Assembly: GCF_016306625.1 (NCBI RefSeq) | Contig: NZ_JACOII010000038.1 | Location: 1-64,000, forward strand | Reading direction: 5' to 3' | DNA length: 64,000 nucleotides | Source: Xenorhabdus lircayensis | GTDB taxonomy: Bacteria; Pseudomonadota; Gammaproteobacteria; Enterobacterales; Enterobacteriaceae | In this document: positions 1 through 8,469 of the stretch, piece after piece | Layout: each line of letters starts with the position of its first letter | Position numbering within the stretch: position 1 is the stretch's first letter | The notes under the pieces: model-generated | Seen by the model: only the letters and a program-made list of their open reading frames with translations | Database searches by the model: none | What the model was told of the DNA's origin: nothing | Made by a program: the position numbers and the translations under genes

Positions 1-5
1 ACCAT

Positions 6-473
6 TTAATACATGACCGAAATTAGAGGTATGTCAGGTAGAAGTTTAGGTGCATTAAGTAATTTCTTATCTGTAATGGTCATTATCAAAACCCCTACGG
101 GGAATCCTCTAAAATTTGTTACAAAACACTGGTATTTTTCTTGTTGGCTAATATCTTCCTTTAATACTTCACATACTCTTTCCTTTATAGATTGAAAAAC
201 ACCACAAGAGTATATGCATCTATCATTCCAATTTCTCAATTCTACATCCCTTCTTTCTTTTTTATTCAGTTTAAGTTTCCATTTATCATTTTCTATTTGA
301 AGTTGTATGTGTTTTGCAATCTCATATGCTTTTGATAAAGAAACTTTCTCTGGGACTAAAGATGCTTTAGCATCAAAAGACATTGAAATCAGATCAGGGC
401 TAGATTTAGAACGATTTAACGAACTGAAATAATCTGGTCTATTAGTACTGAACGATTTTGACCTGAATATCAT
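6..473 (-). CDS. Unrecognised protein, possibly truncated GNAT-like effector
   Basis: 155 residues; ATG preceded by a strong ribosome site (AAGGGAG seven bases upstream), so the start is well supported. The N-terminal 60 residues are Ser/Lys-rich and low in predicted order. The C-terminal part (about residues 110-155) reads like the central beta strands of a GNAT acetyltransferase: a 'GFPVGVLIMTI' strand, then a 'PDIPLISVMY' strand. The protein stops exactly where the acetyl-CoA-binding loop would follow. It may therefore be a truncated or frameshifted gene whose remainder lies outside the window, or a different family. The N-terminal composition would suit a secreted effector, but no secretion signal is proven. 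It points away from fruA, which lies upstream on the same strand. The fold assignment is inference. Confidence 0.45.
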   Translation of the reverse strand: MIFRSKSFSTNRPDYFSSLNRSKSSPDLISMSFDAKASLVPEKVSLSKAYEIAKHIQLQIENDKWKLKLNKKERRDVELRNWNDRCIYSCGVFQSIKERVCEVLKEDISQQEKYQCFVTNFRGFPVGVLIMTITDKKLLNAPKLLPDIPLISVMY

Positions 474-534
474 AAATAGTCTCCCTTAGTCATAAGAATG
501 AAGGGCTTACTAATTACCTATTGGCATGGCGTAG

Positions 535-690
535 TGTGAATTAAATTGCATAATAGTAGAATATAAAGGAATCCGCTGTTATTACTGTGGCTTAAATCGC
601 ATTAGCAGTTATTTATGGCAGAAAATCTCTGACAAGAGAATTCATTACTGTTATCAGTGTCACGAAGAGCTATACCGAACTGGTGATTAG
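535..690 (+). pseudogene. Small zinc-ribbon-like reading frame without a start codon
   Basis: An open frame between a TAG (532-534) and a TAG (688-690) encodes two CxxC pairs, CYYC and CYQC, about 30 residues apart, ending 'HEELYRTGD'. The Cys spacing is that of a small zinc ribbon. No ATG, GTG or TTG lies in frame before the first CxxC, so it is probably the 3' relic of a gene, or uses a non-standard start. It lies in the 260-bp gap between the effector-like gene and fruA. I do not recognise the family. Confidence 0.25.
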
Positions 691-700
691 ATAAATTTCT

Positions 701-724
701 GGAGTTGCGGTTATTCGCAACTCC
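701..724. terminator. Hairpin downstream of fruA
   Basis: Perfect 9-bp stem GGAGTTGCG / CGCAACTCC with a 6-base loop, 17 bases after the fruA stop (minus strand). No long U-tract follows, but position and stem strength fit the operon terminator of fruBKA. Confidence 0.55.
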
Positions 725-740
725 TCCTACACAATAAATC

Positions 741-2444
741 TCAACCAACGACCTCAACATCTTTCCTCTTTACCACCCCATAAACCCCAGCGGTAAGTAT
801 CGTGCCAACCAAAATAGCCCCCAAATAAATCAACACCGGCGTAATCGCTCCCGGTATCAACAACACAAACAGCCCGCCATGCGGAGCCATCAGTTGCACG
901 CCAAAGTACATCGAAAGCGCCCCCGTAACCGCACCGCCCAGAATACAACTCGGCAGCACCCTTACCGGATCTTTCGCCGCAAATGGAATCGCTCCCTCGG
1001 AGATAAAACACAGCCCCAACACCAGCGCCGCTTTTCCTCCTTCGCGTTCACTCTGGTCAAACTTATTCCGCGCAATGACTGTTGCCAGCCACATTGCCAA
1101 GGGGGGGACCATCCCCGCAGCCATAATCGCTGCCATCGGGCCATACGTTTGGGCACTCAACAATCCCACCCCAAACGCATATGCCGCTTTATTCACTGGC
1201 CCACCCATGTCGGTACACATCATGCCGCCCAGAATGGCACCGAGAATCACTGCATTCGTTGTTCCCATGGATTTCAGCCAATGTGTCAGCCATTCCATAA
1301 TTGCCGCAACGGGTTTGCCTACAACGTAAATCATGATTAATCCGGTTGCTAATGTTGCTACCAGTGGAATGATTAAAATCGGTTTCAACGCCTCCATGCT
1401 TTGCGGTAGATGCAGTTTGGTTGTCAGGAATTTGGCAACGTAACCTGCGAGGAAGCCCGCGATGATCCCACCGAGGAACCCAGCTCCGGTGCTAACGGCG
1501 AGCATGCCACCGACAAGGCCGGGAGCTAGTCCGGTGCGTCCTGCTATGGAGTAGGCGATGTAACCGGCGAGTACCGGAACCATCAGGGCAAGTGCGGAGC
1601 CACCGCCGATTTGCATCAGTGCTGCCGCCAACGTGCTGGATTCTTTGAATGCTTCGATGCCGAACACAAATGACAATGCAATGCACAGGCCGCCCGCGAC
1701 AACCATCGGGAGCATGTAGGAAACGCCGGTCATGAGATGCTGATAGGCGCTGGTGCTTTCCTGTTTTTTATTGTTTGAATTATTGGAATAGTTGGATGAG
1801 GAAACGTTGCCTTTGGCGGTATAAGTCTCGGCTTCGGTCAGTGCCTTATCCAGCTCTTGGGCGGTTTTTTTCAAGGCTGCGCCTGTGGAGGTGCGATAGA
1901 GGCGTTTGCCGGAGAATTGGGTGAGGTCTACGTCGATATCTGCCGCCACAACCACCAGATCCGCTGCCGCGATTTCTCCTTCGTTGATGGAGTTGCCAGT
2001 TCCCACGGAGCCACGAGTTTCTACTTTAATCTGCCAACCGCGTTTTTGAGCTTCCGTCTCCAGCGCTTTGGCGGCCATAAAGGTATGGGCGACGCCGGTC
2101 GGGCAGGCGGTGATGGCGACGATATTTACGGGTTTATGTTGAACTGCGTTATCCGTCGCGTTGGCGGTATCTTGCTGTTGATAAATGCTGGCCTGTGTTT
2201 TGGCATTTTGGAGAAACTTTCCGGGTTCGCGGATCGCTTGTTCTGCGAAACCTGTGAAGACTTTTTTGCCGTGCAGGTTCAGGGTAATGGGTGCAGATTC
2301 ACCGATGATGATCACCAGTTCGGCATCGTTCATGTCGGTAACAAGAGGAAGGCCATATTTGGCGGCGGCGTTCTCCAGTGTATGTCGGGCGAGGTAAGCG
2401 CGCGCCTGTCCCTGTTTATCGTTGCTAATAATGAGTGTTTTCAT
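741..2444 (-). CDS. fruA: PTS fructose transporter subunit EIIBC
   Basis: 567-residue inner-membrane permease that imports fructose and phosphorylates it to fructose-1-phosphate. Order of domains: a degenerate EIIB' domain (about 1-90), the catalytic EIIB domain with Cys114 in 'ACPTGVAHT', a Ser/Asn-rich linker (about 210-225), and a hydrophobic EIIC domain (about 230-555) with several Gly-rich membrane segments such as 'GGMMCTDMGGPVNKAAY'. Length and domain order match enterobacterial FruA. It is the last gene of fruB-fruK-fruA and overlaps the end of fruK by 20 bases, indicating translational coupling. Expression should be repressed by Cra through the operator upstream of fruB. Nothing is broken. 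Confidence 0.96.
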   Translation of the reverse strand: MKTLIISNDKQGQARAYLARHTLENAAAKYGLPLVTDMNDAELVIIIGESAPITLNLHGKKVFTGFAEQAIREPGKFLQNAKTQASIYQQQDTANATDNAVQHKPVNIVAITACPTGVAHTFMAAKALETEAQKRGWQIKVETRGSVGTGNSINEGEIAAADLVVVAADIDVDLTQFSGKRLYRTSTGAALKKTAQELDKALTEAETYTAKGNVSSSNYSNNSNNKKQESTSAYQHLMTGVSYMLPMVVAGGLCIALSFVFGIEAFKESSTLAAALMQIGGGSALALMVPVLAGYIAYSIAGRTGLAPGLVGGMLAVSTGAGFLGGIIAGFLAGYVAKFLTTKLHLPQSMEALKPILIIPLVATLATGLIMIYVVGKPVAAIMEWLTHWLKSMGTTNAVILGAILGGMMCTDMGGPVNKAAYAFGVGLLSAQTYGPMAAIMAAGMVPPLAMWLATVIARNKFDQSEREGGKAALVLGLCFISEGAIPFAAKDPVRVLPSCILGGAVTGALSMYFGVQLMAPHGGLFVLLIPGAITPVLIYLGAILVGTILTAGVYGVVKRKDVEVVG

Positions 2445-3396
2445 GCAATTCTCTTCTTATTGTTGTTTTCGCCATCAATCGGGCGAGTTGTTGGCGGTCG
2501 ATGTTGCCAACGTTGCTTTGGCTGACGGTCATAGCGGAGATGGCGGTAGCAAGGCGTAATGTGTGCTCGCAGGGCTGTCCCATTATCAGGCCGTAAATCA
2601 GGCCGCCGACCATGGCATCGCCCGCGCCGACGGTGCTGACGATTTCACAATGCGGTGGTTTGGTGAGCCATGTGCCCGCTGCGTTGACCAAAATAGCGCC
2701 TTCTTCGCCCAGTGAGACGATGACGTGCGAAATCCCCGCAGCGCGCAGTTCATGGGCGGCGGTGATGATATCTTCTTGTGTCGGCAAGGATTTGCCTGCC
2801 CAGATCTCCAGCTCGTGGCGGTTCGGTTTGACCATCCACGGCAGGGCTTTGAGTCCGGCGACTAAGGCTTCTCGGCTGCTGTCGAACACTACGCACATGC
2901 AGACTTCGCGCAGGCGTTTCATCCAGTCGGTGAAGTCATCCAGCTCGACGCCCGCTGGCAGGCTGCCGCTCACGCACACCATGCTGAATTCACTGAGCCA
3001 TTTGAGGGAGTCTTCGGCGAAACGCTGCCACTCTTCTTTGCTGACACTGAATCCTGAGAAGTTGAAATCCGTGACGAGGCCGTTCTGCTCAGTGAGTTTG
3101 ACGTTGATGCGTGTCTGTCCTTCCACAATCTGGAATCGGTTGGTGATGCCCAGTTCTGCGAAGGTTTTTTGAAAGCCGCTCTGGTTATCTTTGCCCAGAA
3201 AGCCACCCACGGTGACGTCGATGCCTAGGGTTGTGAGGATCTTGCCTACGTTGATGCCTTTGCCCGCCGGATATAATCCGGCGGTCTGGATACGATTGAC
3301 TTCGCCGGTTTTAATATCTCCGGTTAGCCCGACTAAATCATAAGCGGGGTTTAGGGTGATGGTGGCGACTCTTTTGTTCATGCCATTCCTGCTCAT
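2425..3396 (-). CDS. fruK: 1-phosphofructokinase
   Basis: 323-residue PfkB-family sugar kinase that converts fructose-1-phosphate to fructose-1,6-bisphosphate in the cytoplasm. Visible signatures are the N-terminal 'TLNPAYDLVG', the substrate loop 'AGKGINVGKIL', and the C-terminal PfkB signature 'VSTVGAGDAMVGGL' with the catalytic Asp in GAGD. The listed ATG overlaps the fruB stop (ATGA) and has a GAGG site. A second ATG 15 bases downstream (3381) also has an AGGA site and matches the start of E. coli FruK better, so the true start is one of these two. Middle gene of the fru operon. Confidence 0.96.
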   Translation of the reverse strand: MSRNGMNKRVATITLNPAYDLVGLTGDIKTGEVNRIQTAGLYPAGKGINVGKILTTLGIDVTVGGFLGKDNQSGFQKTFAELGITNRFQIVEGQTRINVKLTEQNGLVTDFNFSGFSVSKEEWQRFAEDSLKWLSEFSMVCVSGSLPAGVELDDFTDWMKRLREVCMCVVFDSSREALVAGLKALPWMVKPNRHELEIWAGKSLPTQEDIITAAHELRAAGISHVIVSLGEEGAILVNAAGTWLTKPPHCEIVSTVGAGDAMVGGLIYGLIMGQPCEHTLRLATAISAMTVSQSNVGNIDRQQLARLMAKTTIRRELHENTHY

Positions 3397-4523
3397 GCCA
3401 CTTCCTCACCCAGATTCTTGTTGATAAGGGCTTCAATGGCGGTTAGCGCGTCTTTGGCATCGGAGCCGATAGCGGTAAAACGAATCCGCTCGCCTTGTTT
3501 GATACCCAGACCCGCGACTTGCATTAGTTTACGGCCATCGACAGGAACGCTGCTTCCATCAAGGCGAGTGAGGGTGATGTGGCTGTTGAATTGTTTGATG
3601 GTGTTGACCAGCAGCGCGCTGGGGCGGGTATGTAGCCCGTGTTCATTGGGCAGGATGAAATCTGCGGTCAGGGCGTCGGTTTCCTGCGGCATATCCATTG
3701 TCAGCAGCGTGATGATGTCTGCGTTATCTTTGGCATGTAACAGGCGTTCTCCTTCACCTTGTTGTAGCAGGGTGCTGAGTTGGTTCAGCAGGGTATGCAG
3801 TTGATCGTCTGCGCAGTTGATGGTTAGCAGCAGGCCGACAGGTTGTTTATCAAGGGTAAAGGGGGTTTTGGGTCTGGCGATGGCGACCGCATTGTGCAGG
3901 TTGCCCAGCGAACTGTCACTTAACCAGATCCCTTGCCCGAGGTTTATCGGTGGTCTGGCGAGGACATCGGCAATAAAGTCCGCATTCACTGCGTTAGCTT
4001 GTTGCAGACGGGCGATGTTTATAGCCTGCAAGGTTGTCAGATCACACGTATCGATATCCAATGTGATCGTGGAGGCATCCAGCAGATAGGACGGTTGTGA
4101 GTTCATCAATAAACGGTATAGTTCATCAACCAAGGTGGTTTTTGCCATCTGGCTGGCACGGTTTTCATCACTGATGATGGGGATCAGTTGATGCAGCAGG
4201 TTAAGGTGTTCGCCAGATTTTGCGGCGATGCCGATAACGATGTAGACGGGCTGGTGATCGCCCCATGTGACGCCATTCGGAAATTGCATCACCTGTACAC
4301 CAGTGTTTAGCACGTTGTTGCGGGTTGTGGGGGTGCCGTGTGGGATGGCAATGCCATTGCCCAGATAGGTTGAAGACTGTATTTCACGATCCAGCATCCC
4401 TTCAACGTATCCTTTACTGACATATCCCGCAGCGGTCAGGGCGTCGGCAACTTGGCGAATGGCGCTTTCTTTATTATCAGCATGCGCTGCCAGATGAATA
4501 TCTTGTAACGATAGATGAAACAT
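3393..4523 (-). CDS. fruB: Fructose PTS diphosphoryl transfer protein (EIIA-HPr, FPr)
   Basis: 376-residue cytoplasmic phosphocarrier that passes phosphate from Enzyme I to FruA. The N-terminal EIIA-Fru domain (about 1-145) has the active His62 in 'NGIAIPHGT'. A central spacer domain follows, and the C-terminal HPr-like domain (about 285-376) has the active His298 in 'EHGLHTRPSALL'. Length and architecture equal E. coli FruB. The ATG is preceded by GGAAGG. First gene of the operon, with a Cra operator about 25-40 bases upstream. Confidence 0.96.
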   Translation of the reverse strand: MFHLSLQDIHLAAHADNKESAIRQVADALTAAGYVSKGYVEGMLDREIQSSTYLGNGIAIPHGTPTTRNNVLNTGVQVMQFPNGVTWGDHQPVYIVIGIAAKSGEHLNLLHQLIPIISDENRASQMAKTTLVDELYRLLMNSQPSYLLDASTITLDIDTCDLTTLQAINIARLQQANAVNADFIADVLARPPINLGQGIWLSDSSLGNLHNAVAIARPKTPFTLDKQPVGLLLTINCADDQLHTLLNQLSTLLQQGEGERLLHAKDNADIITLLTMDMPQETDALTADFILPNEHGLHTRPSALLVNTIKQFNSHITLTRLDGSSVPVDGRKLMQVAGLGIKQGERIRFTAIGSDAKDALTAIEALINKNLGEEVA

Positions 4524-4546
4524 TGAATTTTACCTTCCTATAATAA

Positions 4547-4562
4547 GTTGAAACGATTCAGC
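4547..4562. promoter_or_regulatory. Cra (FruR) operator upstream of fruB
   Basis: The bases 'GTTGAAACGATTCAGC' match the Cra consensus (TGAAWCGWTTCA core with flanking GC) almost perfectly. The site lies 24 bases upstream of fruB, where E. coli fruB also carries Cra sites. Cra repression relieved by fructose-1-phosphate is expected. A weaker second half-match (GCTGAATAAACTCA) follows near 4580-4595. Confidence 0.85.
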
Positions 4563-5260
4563 TTTTTGGGCAAAAAAATGATGCTGAATAAACTCATGTT
4601 ATTTTTATTATCGAATAAGCCAAATAATTTTATTTATTATTCGCCAAAGAGTTAGGGTGTAAAGTGAGATTTTGGATTATTTTCTTAAATAGTGATAGCG
4701 GTCTTAGTTATTTGCATTCCAGTAAAAACAATGGATTATAAAATTCATTATTAAAACAATAAAAAATAATACTAATGAATTAAAGGATCCCAATGCCAAA
4801 AAAGAAATCGTCATCGGAATGATGATTGTGGGGAGTTGTGGGGATGAAAAGGGAGTCAGAATGCCATAACTGGAGAAATAATATTGAAGTTTCTTGGAAA
4901 CACCGGCGAGTAGGACATTGATGGCGATGGAGCCTGCTTTTGCTGGTTGCTGGAATTTATTGAAAAAAGATACTCTTTTTGATTGCAAAATAATCAATAG
5001 GAAATTATTTCTAACCGGGAAAACGAGGCGCAAAATGGTGCGCATCGTTATCATTTATGAAATGATAATAAAAAATGACATATTGTCGGTGTTTCAGCTT
5101 TCAATTTGGGCTTACTGCGTTTATTATGCGCGCTTCGTAATTTCAACCGGCGCCACTGGCTTTGAGCTTTAGCGGAGAAATGATGCCTCCTGCTAGCTGA
5201 CACAGTCTTTTCCCGTGGCGGTTCTATCTGCATTCTTCCAAGGGATAGATGATAGCATAA
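4563..5260. other. Intergenic region between fruB and potA
   Basis: About 700 bases of divergent promoter space. It holds the fru promoter/operator next to fruB and, on the minus strand at 4704-5054, an open frame of 116 codons with hydrophobic segments (see the separate entry). No terminator or further gene is evident. The immediate potA leader lacks a strong ribosome site (AAGGG lies 17 bases upstream of the ATG). Confidence 0.5.
4704..5054 (-). pseudogene. Possible C-terminal relic of a membrane permease
   Basis: 116-codon open frame whose last 60 residues are strongly hydrophobic ('LPTIIIPMTISFLALGSFN' then a long Leu/Ile/Phe segment). The pattern (Pro-rich loop, Gly-Phe-Leu-Ala stretch, then a terminal membrane helix) loosely resembles the C-terminus of lactose/cellobiose-type PTS EIIC proteins. 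The N-terminal half does not look like a transporter, and no good ribosome site is seen. It may be a relic or a chance frame; no function is claimed. Confidence 0.2.
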
Positions 5261-6376
5261 ATGACTGAGCATACCTCTCTGACACCACTTGTTGAACTGA
5301 AAGCCTTGAGTAAGGGTTTCGACGGCAAACAAGTTATTTCACAGCTCGATCTGACAATCAATGATGGCGAGTTCCTGACCATTCTTGGGCCATCCGGTTG
5401 TGGCAAAACCACAGTACTCCGTCTGATTGCCGGGTTAGAAGATGTGGATTGCGGCAAAATTTTACTGGAAGGGCAGGATATTACTGATATTCCCGCCGAG
5501 CACCGTCATGTCAATACGGTCTTCCAAAGTTATGCCCTGTTCCCCCACATGACAGTATTTGAAAACGTCGCTTTTGGACTTCGAATGCAGAAAACACCGG
5601 AAAAAGAGATTGCTCCGCGTGTTGAGGACGCATTGCGCATGGTGCAGCTTGAAGAGTTTGCCCAGCGTAAACCTGCACAGCTTTCCGGTGGTCAACAGCA
5701 GCGCGTGGCGATTGCCCGTGCGGTTGTAAATAAGCCCAAAGTTCTGTTGCTGGATGAATCGCTGTCCGCGCTCGATTACAAATTGCGCAAGCAGATGCAA
5801 AATGAGCTGAAGGCGCTTCAGCGCAAGCTCGGCATCACCTTTATCTTCGTGACCCATGATCAGGAAGAGGCTCTGGTCATGTCAGACCGTATCGTGGTTA
5901 TGCGTGACGGACGTATCGAGCAGGATGGTTCTCCGCGTGAGATTTATGAAGAGCCGAAAAACCTGTTCGTTGCCCGCTTTATCGGCGAAATCAATATCTT
6001 TGATGCCAGCGTGCTGCATCGCATTGATGAGCAGCGGATACGCGCCAATGTTGAAGGCCACGAGTGTGATATTTTCACCGCGCTGCCCGTGATTGTTGGG
6101 CAAACGCTGAAAGTGCTCCTGCGCCCGGAAGACTTGCGCGTGGAAGAGATCAATAACGGTGAGCAAGTCTCTGGCCTGATTGGTTATGTTCGTGAACGTA
6201 ACTATAAAGGGATGACGCTGGATTCTGTGGTCGAAATGGAAAATGGCAAAATGGTCATGGTCAGCGAATTCTTCAACGAAGATGATCCTGATGTTGACCA
6301 TTCCCTGAACCAGAAGATCGCCGTCACTTGGGTAGAAAGCTGGGAGGTTGTGCTGGTCGATGAAGAAGACGCGTAA
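5261..6376 (+). CDS. potA: Spermidine/putrescine ABC transporter ATPase
   Basis: 371-residue ATPase of the PotABCD importer, on the cytoplasmic face of the inner membrane. It has Walker A 'GPSGCGKTT' (43-51), Q-loop '[10 protein letters not shown]', signature 'LSGGQQQR', Walker B '[12 protein letters not shown]', and the H-loop '[10 protein letters not shown]'. A C-terminal TOBE-type regulatory region ends '[10 protein letters not shown]'-like, as in E. coli PotA. 'LLLDES' rather than 'LLLDEP' is also found in E. coli PotA. Length is normal. It overlaps potB by 17 bases, and potABC form one transcription unit. Confidence 0.96.
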   Translation: MTEHTSLTPLVELKALSKGFDGKQVISQLDLTINDGEFLTILGPSGCGKTTVLRLIAGLEDVDCGKILLEGQDITDIPAEHRHVNTVFQSYALFPHMTVFENVAFGLRMQKTPEKEIAPRVEDALRMVQLEEFAQRKPAQLSGGQQQRVAIARAVVNKPKVLLLDESLSALDYKLRKQMQNELKALQRKLGITFIFVTHDQEEALVMSDRIVVMRDGRIEQDGSPREIYEEPKNLFVARFIGEINIFDASVLHRIDEQRIRANVEGHECDIFTALPVIVGQTLKVLLRPEDLRVEEINNGEQVSGLIGYVRERNYKGMTLDSVVEMENGKMVMVSEFFNEDDPDVDHSLNQKIAVTWVESWEVVLVDEEDA

Positions 6377-7220
6377 ACTATTCCAGAATATCGTCATTAC
6401 GGGTATGGTCTCGTGGTTGATGCTGTTCGTTTTTCTGCCGAATTTGATGATCATCGGAACCAGCTTCCTGACCCGTGATGATGCCAATCTGGTGCAGATG
6501 GTATTTTCGCTGGATAACTACACCCGATTGTTCGATCCGCTGTATGCCGAGGTATTGCTGCACTCGCTGAATATGGCGATTGTGGCGACGCTGTGCTGTC
6601 TGGTGATTGGCTATCCGTTCGCTTTTTTCTTGGCGCGTATGCCGAAGAAACTGCGTCCGCTCATGCTATTTCTGCTGATCGTCCCGTTCTGGACGAACTC
6701 ATTAATCCGCATTTATGGCTTGAAGATGTTTCTCAGCACTCGCGGTTACATGAATGATTTTCTGCTGTGGGTGGGAATTATCGATAAACCGCTGCGCATC
6801 ATGTATACCCCTGAGGCCGTCGTGTTGGGGCTGGTTTACATCCTGCTACCGTTTATGGTGATGCCGCTCTATTCCAGCATTGAAAAGCTGGATAACGCCT
6901 GTCTGGAAGCGGCGCGCGATTTGGGTGCCGGAAAATTGCAGACTTTTATCCGTATCATCGTACCACTGACCATGCCGGGCATTATTGCGGGTTGTTTGCT
7001 GGTATTGCTGCCAGCAATGGGGCTGTTCTACGTGGCTGATCTGATGGGCGGGGCGAAAAACCTGCTGATTGGGAATGTGATCAAGAGCCAGTTCCTTAAC
7101 ATCCGTGACTGGCCGTTTGGCGCGGCGACCAGCATCTGTCTGACGCTGGTGATGGGGCTGATGTTGTTCGTCTATTATCGTGCGGCTAAACTGCTGAACA
7201 AAAAGGTGGAGCTGGAATGA
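6360..7220 (+). CDS. potB: Spermidine/putrescine permease PotB
   Basis: 286-residue inner-membrane permease with six hydrophobic segments and the BPD_transp_1 EAA loop '[20 protein letters not shown]'. It forms the channel with PotC. The ATG at 6360 gives the N-terminus '[10 protein letters not shown]', matching E. coli PotB. A TTG 12 bases upstream would add four residues and is less likely. It lies inside the potA 3' end and overlaps potC by an ATGA. Confidence 0.96.
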   Translation: MKKTRKLFQNIVITGMVSWLMLFVFLPNLMIIGTSFLTRDDANLVQMVFSLDNYTRLFDPLYAEVLLHSLNMAIVATLCCLVIGYPFAFFLARMPKKLRPLMLFLLIVPFWTNSLIRIYGLKMFLSTRGYMNDFLLWVGIIDKPLRIMYTPEAVVLGLVYILLPFMVMPLYSSIEKLDNACLEAARDLGAGKLQTFIRIIVPLTMPGIIAGCLLVLLPAMGLFYVADLMGGAKNLLIGNVIKSQFLNIRDWPFGAATSICLTLVMGLMLFVYYRAAKLLNKKVELE

Positions 7221-7996
7221 TAGGACGCCTGTTGCGCGGTGGCTTCATGACCATCGTTTATGCTTACCTGTATATCCCGATTATTATTCTGCTGGTGAGC
7301 TCGTTTAACCAGTCACGCTTTGGCATTCGCTGGCAGGGTTTTACCACCGAGTGGTACAGTCTGTTGTTCTCCAATGATAGCCTGCTGCAAGCGGCAGGTC
7401 ATTCTCTGACGATGGCGGTGACATCCGCCACGTTTGCCACGTTGATCGGCTCCCTGACTGCGGTTGCTCTGTATCGTTATTCGTTCCGTGGCAAAAAGTT
7501 CGTTGGCGGGATGCTGTTCGTGGTGATGATGTCGCCGGATATCGTGATGGCGATTTCATTGCTGGTGCTGTTTATGCTGCTCGGCGTTTCGCTTGGATTC
7601 TGGTCACTGCTGTTCTCGCATATCACCTTCTGTCTGCCGTTTGTGGTTGTGACGGTTTACTCCCGCCTGAAAGATTTTGACGTCAAGATGCTGGAAGCGG
7701 CGCGCGATCTGGGGGCTGGCGAATTAACCATCCTGCGCAAAATAATCCTGCCGCTGGCGATGCCGGCTGTCATGGCGGGTTGGTTGCTGAGCTTTACCCT
7801 GTCGATGGATGATGTGGTTGTTTCTTCATTCGTGACGGGGCCAAGCTATGAAATCCTGCCACTGAAGATCTATTCAATGGTAAAAGTAGGCGTTTCGCCG
7901 GAAGTAAACGCATTGGCAACGATTTTGCTGCTTATGTCGCTGGTTTTAGTGCTGATTAGCCAATTTGTGATGCGTGATCGCACGGGTAAGTCTTAA
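7217..7996 (+). CDS. potC: Spermidine/putrescine permease PotC
   Basis: 259-residue inner-membrane permease, partner of PotB. Six hydrophobic segments are visible, and the EAA loop reads '[20 protein letters not shown]'. Start ATGA overlaps the potB stop. Length and sequence match E. coli PotC. A hairpin terminator follows 10 bases after the stop, so potD is not simply read through, unlike the compact potABCD operon of E. coli. Confidence 0.96.
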   Translation: MIGRLLRGGFMTIVYAYLYIPIIILLVSSFNQSRFGIRWQGFTTEWYSLLFSNDSLLQAAGHSLTMAVTSATFATLIGSLTAVALYRYSFRGKKFVGGMLFVVMMSPDIVMAISLLVLFMLLGVSLGFWSLLFSHITFCLPFVVVTVYSRLKDFDVKMLEAARDLGAGELTILRKIILPLAMPAVMAGWLLSFTLSMDDVVVSSFVTGPSYEILPLKIYSMVKVGVSPEVNALATILLLMSLVLVLISQFVMRDRTGKS

Positions 7997-8005
7997 TCTT
8001 CTTTT

Positions 8006-8042
8006 AAGCGTGGTTGCAGGTTGGCTACGCTTTTCTTATTTG
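8006..8042 (+). terminator. Terminator after potC
   Basis: AAGCGT ... ACGCTT stem (imperfect interior) followed directly by TTCTTATTT on the plus strand, 10 bases after the potC stop. A good rho-independent terminator. Confidence 0.6.
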
Positions 8043-8102
8043 TAACAGCGTTCCATAGGTAAACTATTCCAGTCATCACTCCATTGATGGGGATGTGCCT
8101 GA

Positions 8103-8261
8103 TCATTTATTTGTTAGCTCTCTGTTTGATGAATCGAATAGGTCGATGATCTCAGCAAATTCAGCATCCTGTTTCGCTTTCTGTCGTGTTTTATATTCTT
8201 CTTCGTTGATAATAATCGCAGTTAGGTTTTTGCGGGTGTGTGAAATGGTGAATATGTTCAC
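8103..8261 (-). pseudogene. Phd-family antitoxin with an internal deletion
   Basis: A 52-codon GTG-start frame with a good ribosome site (AGAGGAAAG). The start 'ISHTRKNLTA' resembles the N-terminal DNA-binding strand-helix of Phd/YefM antitoxins. The end 'KQDAEFAEIIDLFD' plus 'SSNRELTNK' closely resembles the C-terminal toxin-binding tail of P1 Phd. About 20 residues of the central domain are missing between the two parts. No Doc-like toxin follows; only a 13-codon frame is left (about 8043-8084). This is most likely a decayed phd-doc module that splits potABC from potD. Expression is possible but function as an antitoxin is doubtful. Confidence 0.6.
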
Positions 8262-8375
8262 GATACTTTCCTCTATTTGTGTTTTTTTTACACATAAAAA
8301 TGGCGTCTTGTCATTAAAATAGATGAACTATACAACTCATCATCCTACAACATAACAAGTGGCTTTACCCTACAA

Positions 8376-8429
8376 AATGCGGCTCTTATAATAGCCGTTT
8401 TTCCGGGGATAGGTTCACGTCGAACCTAT
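8376..8429 (+). promoter_or_regulatory. Leader hairpins upstream of potD
   Basis: Two structures sit in the potD leader. CGGCT ... AGCCG followed by TTTTT (about 8379-8402) looks like a rho-independent terminator. ATAGGTTC-ACGTC-GAACCTAT (8409-8429) is a perfect 8-bp palindrome. They may end an upstream transcript, or be an attenuator/operator controlling potD. The choice cannot be made from sequence. Confidence 0.4.
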
Positions 8430-8469
8430 ATATGATATTAACGCACCAACTGCGAGGGGGAGCACTTAC

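Noticed and set aside
879-1340. Plus-strand ORF inside fruA
   Set aside because: Antisense shadow of fruA with unnatural composition.
1857-2525. 222-codon plus-strand ORF over fruA/fruK
   Set aside because: Antisense to fruA; Cys/Gly-rich composition and no ribosome site.
5882-6487. 201-codon minus-strand ORF across potA and potB
   Set aside because: Antisense shadow of two well-conserved genes.
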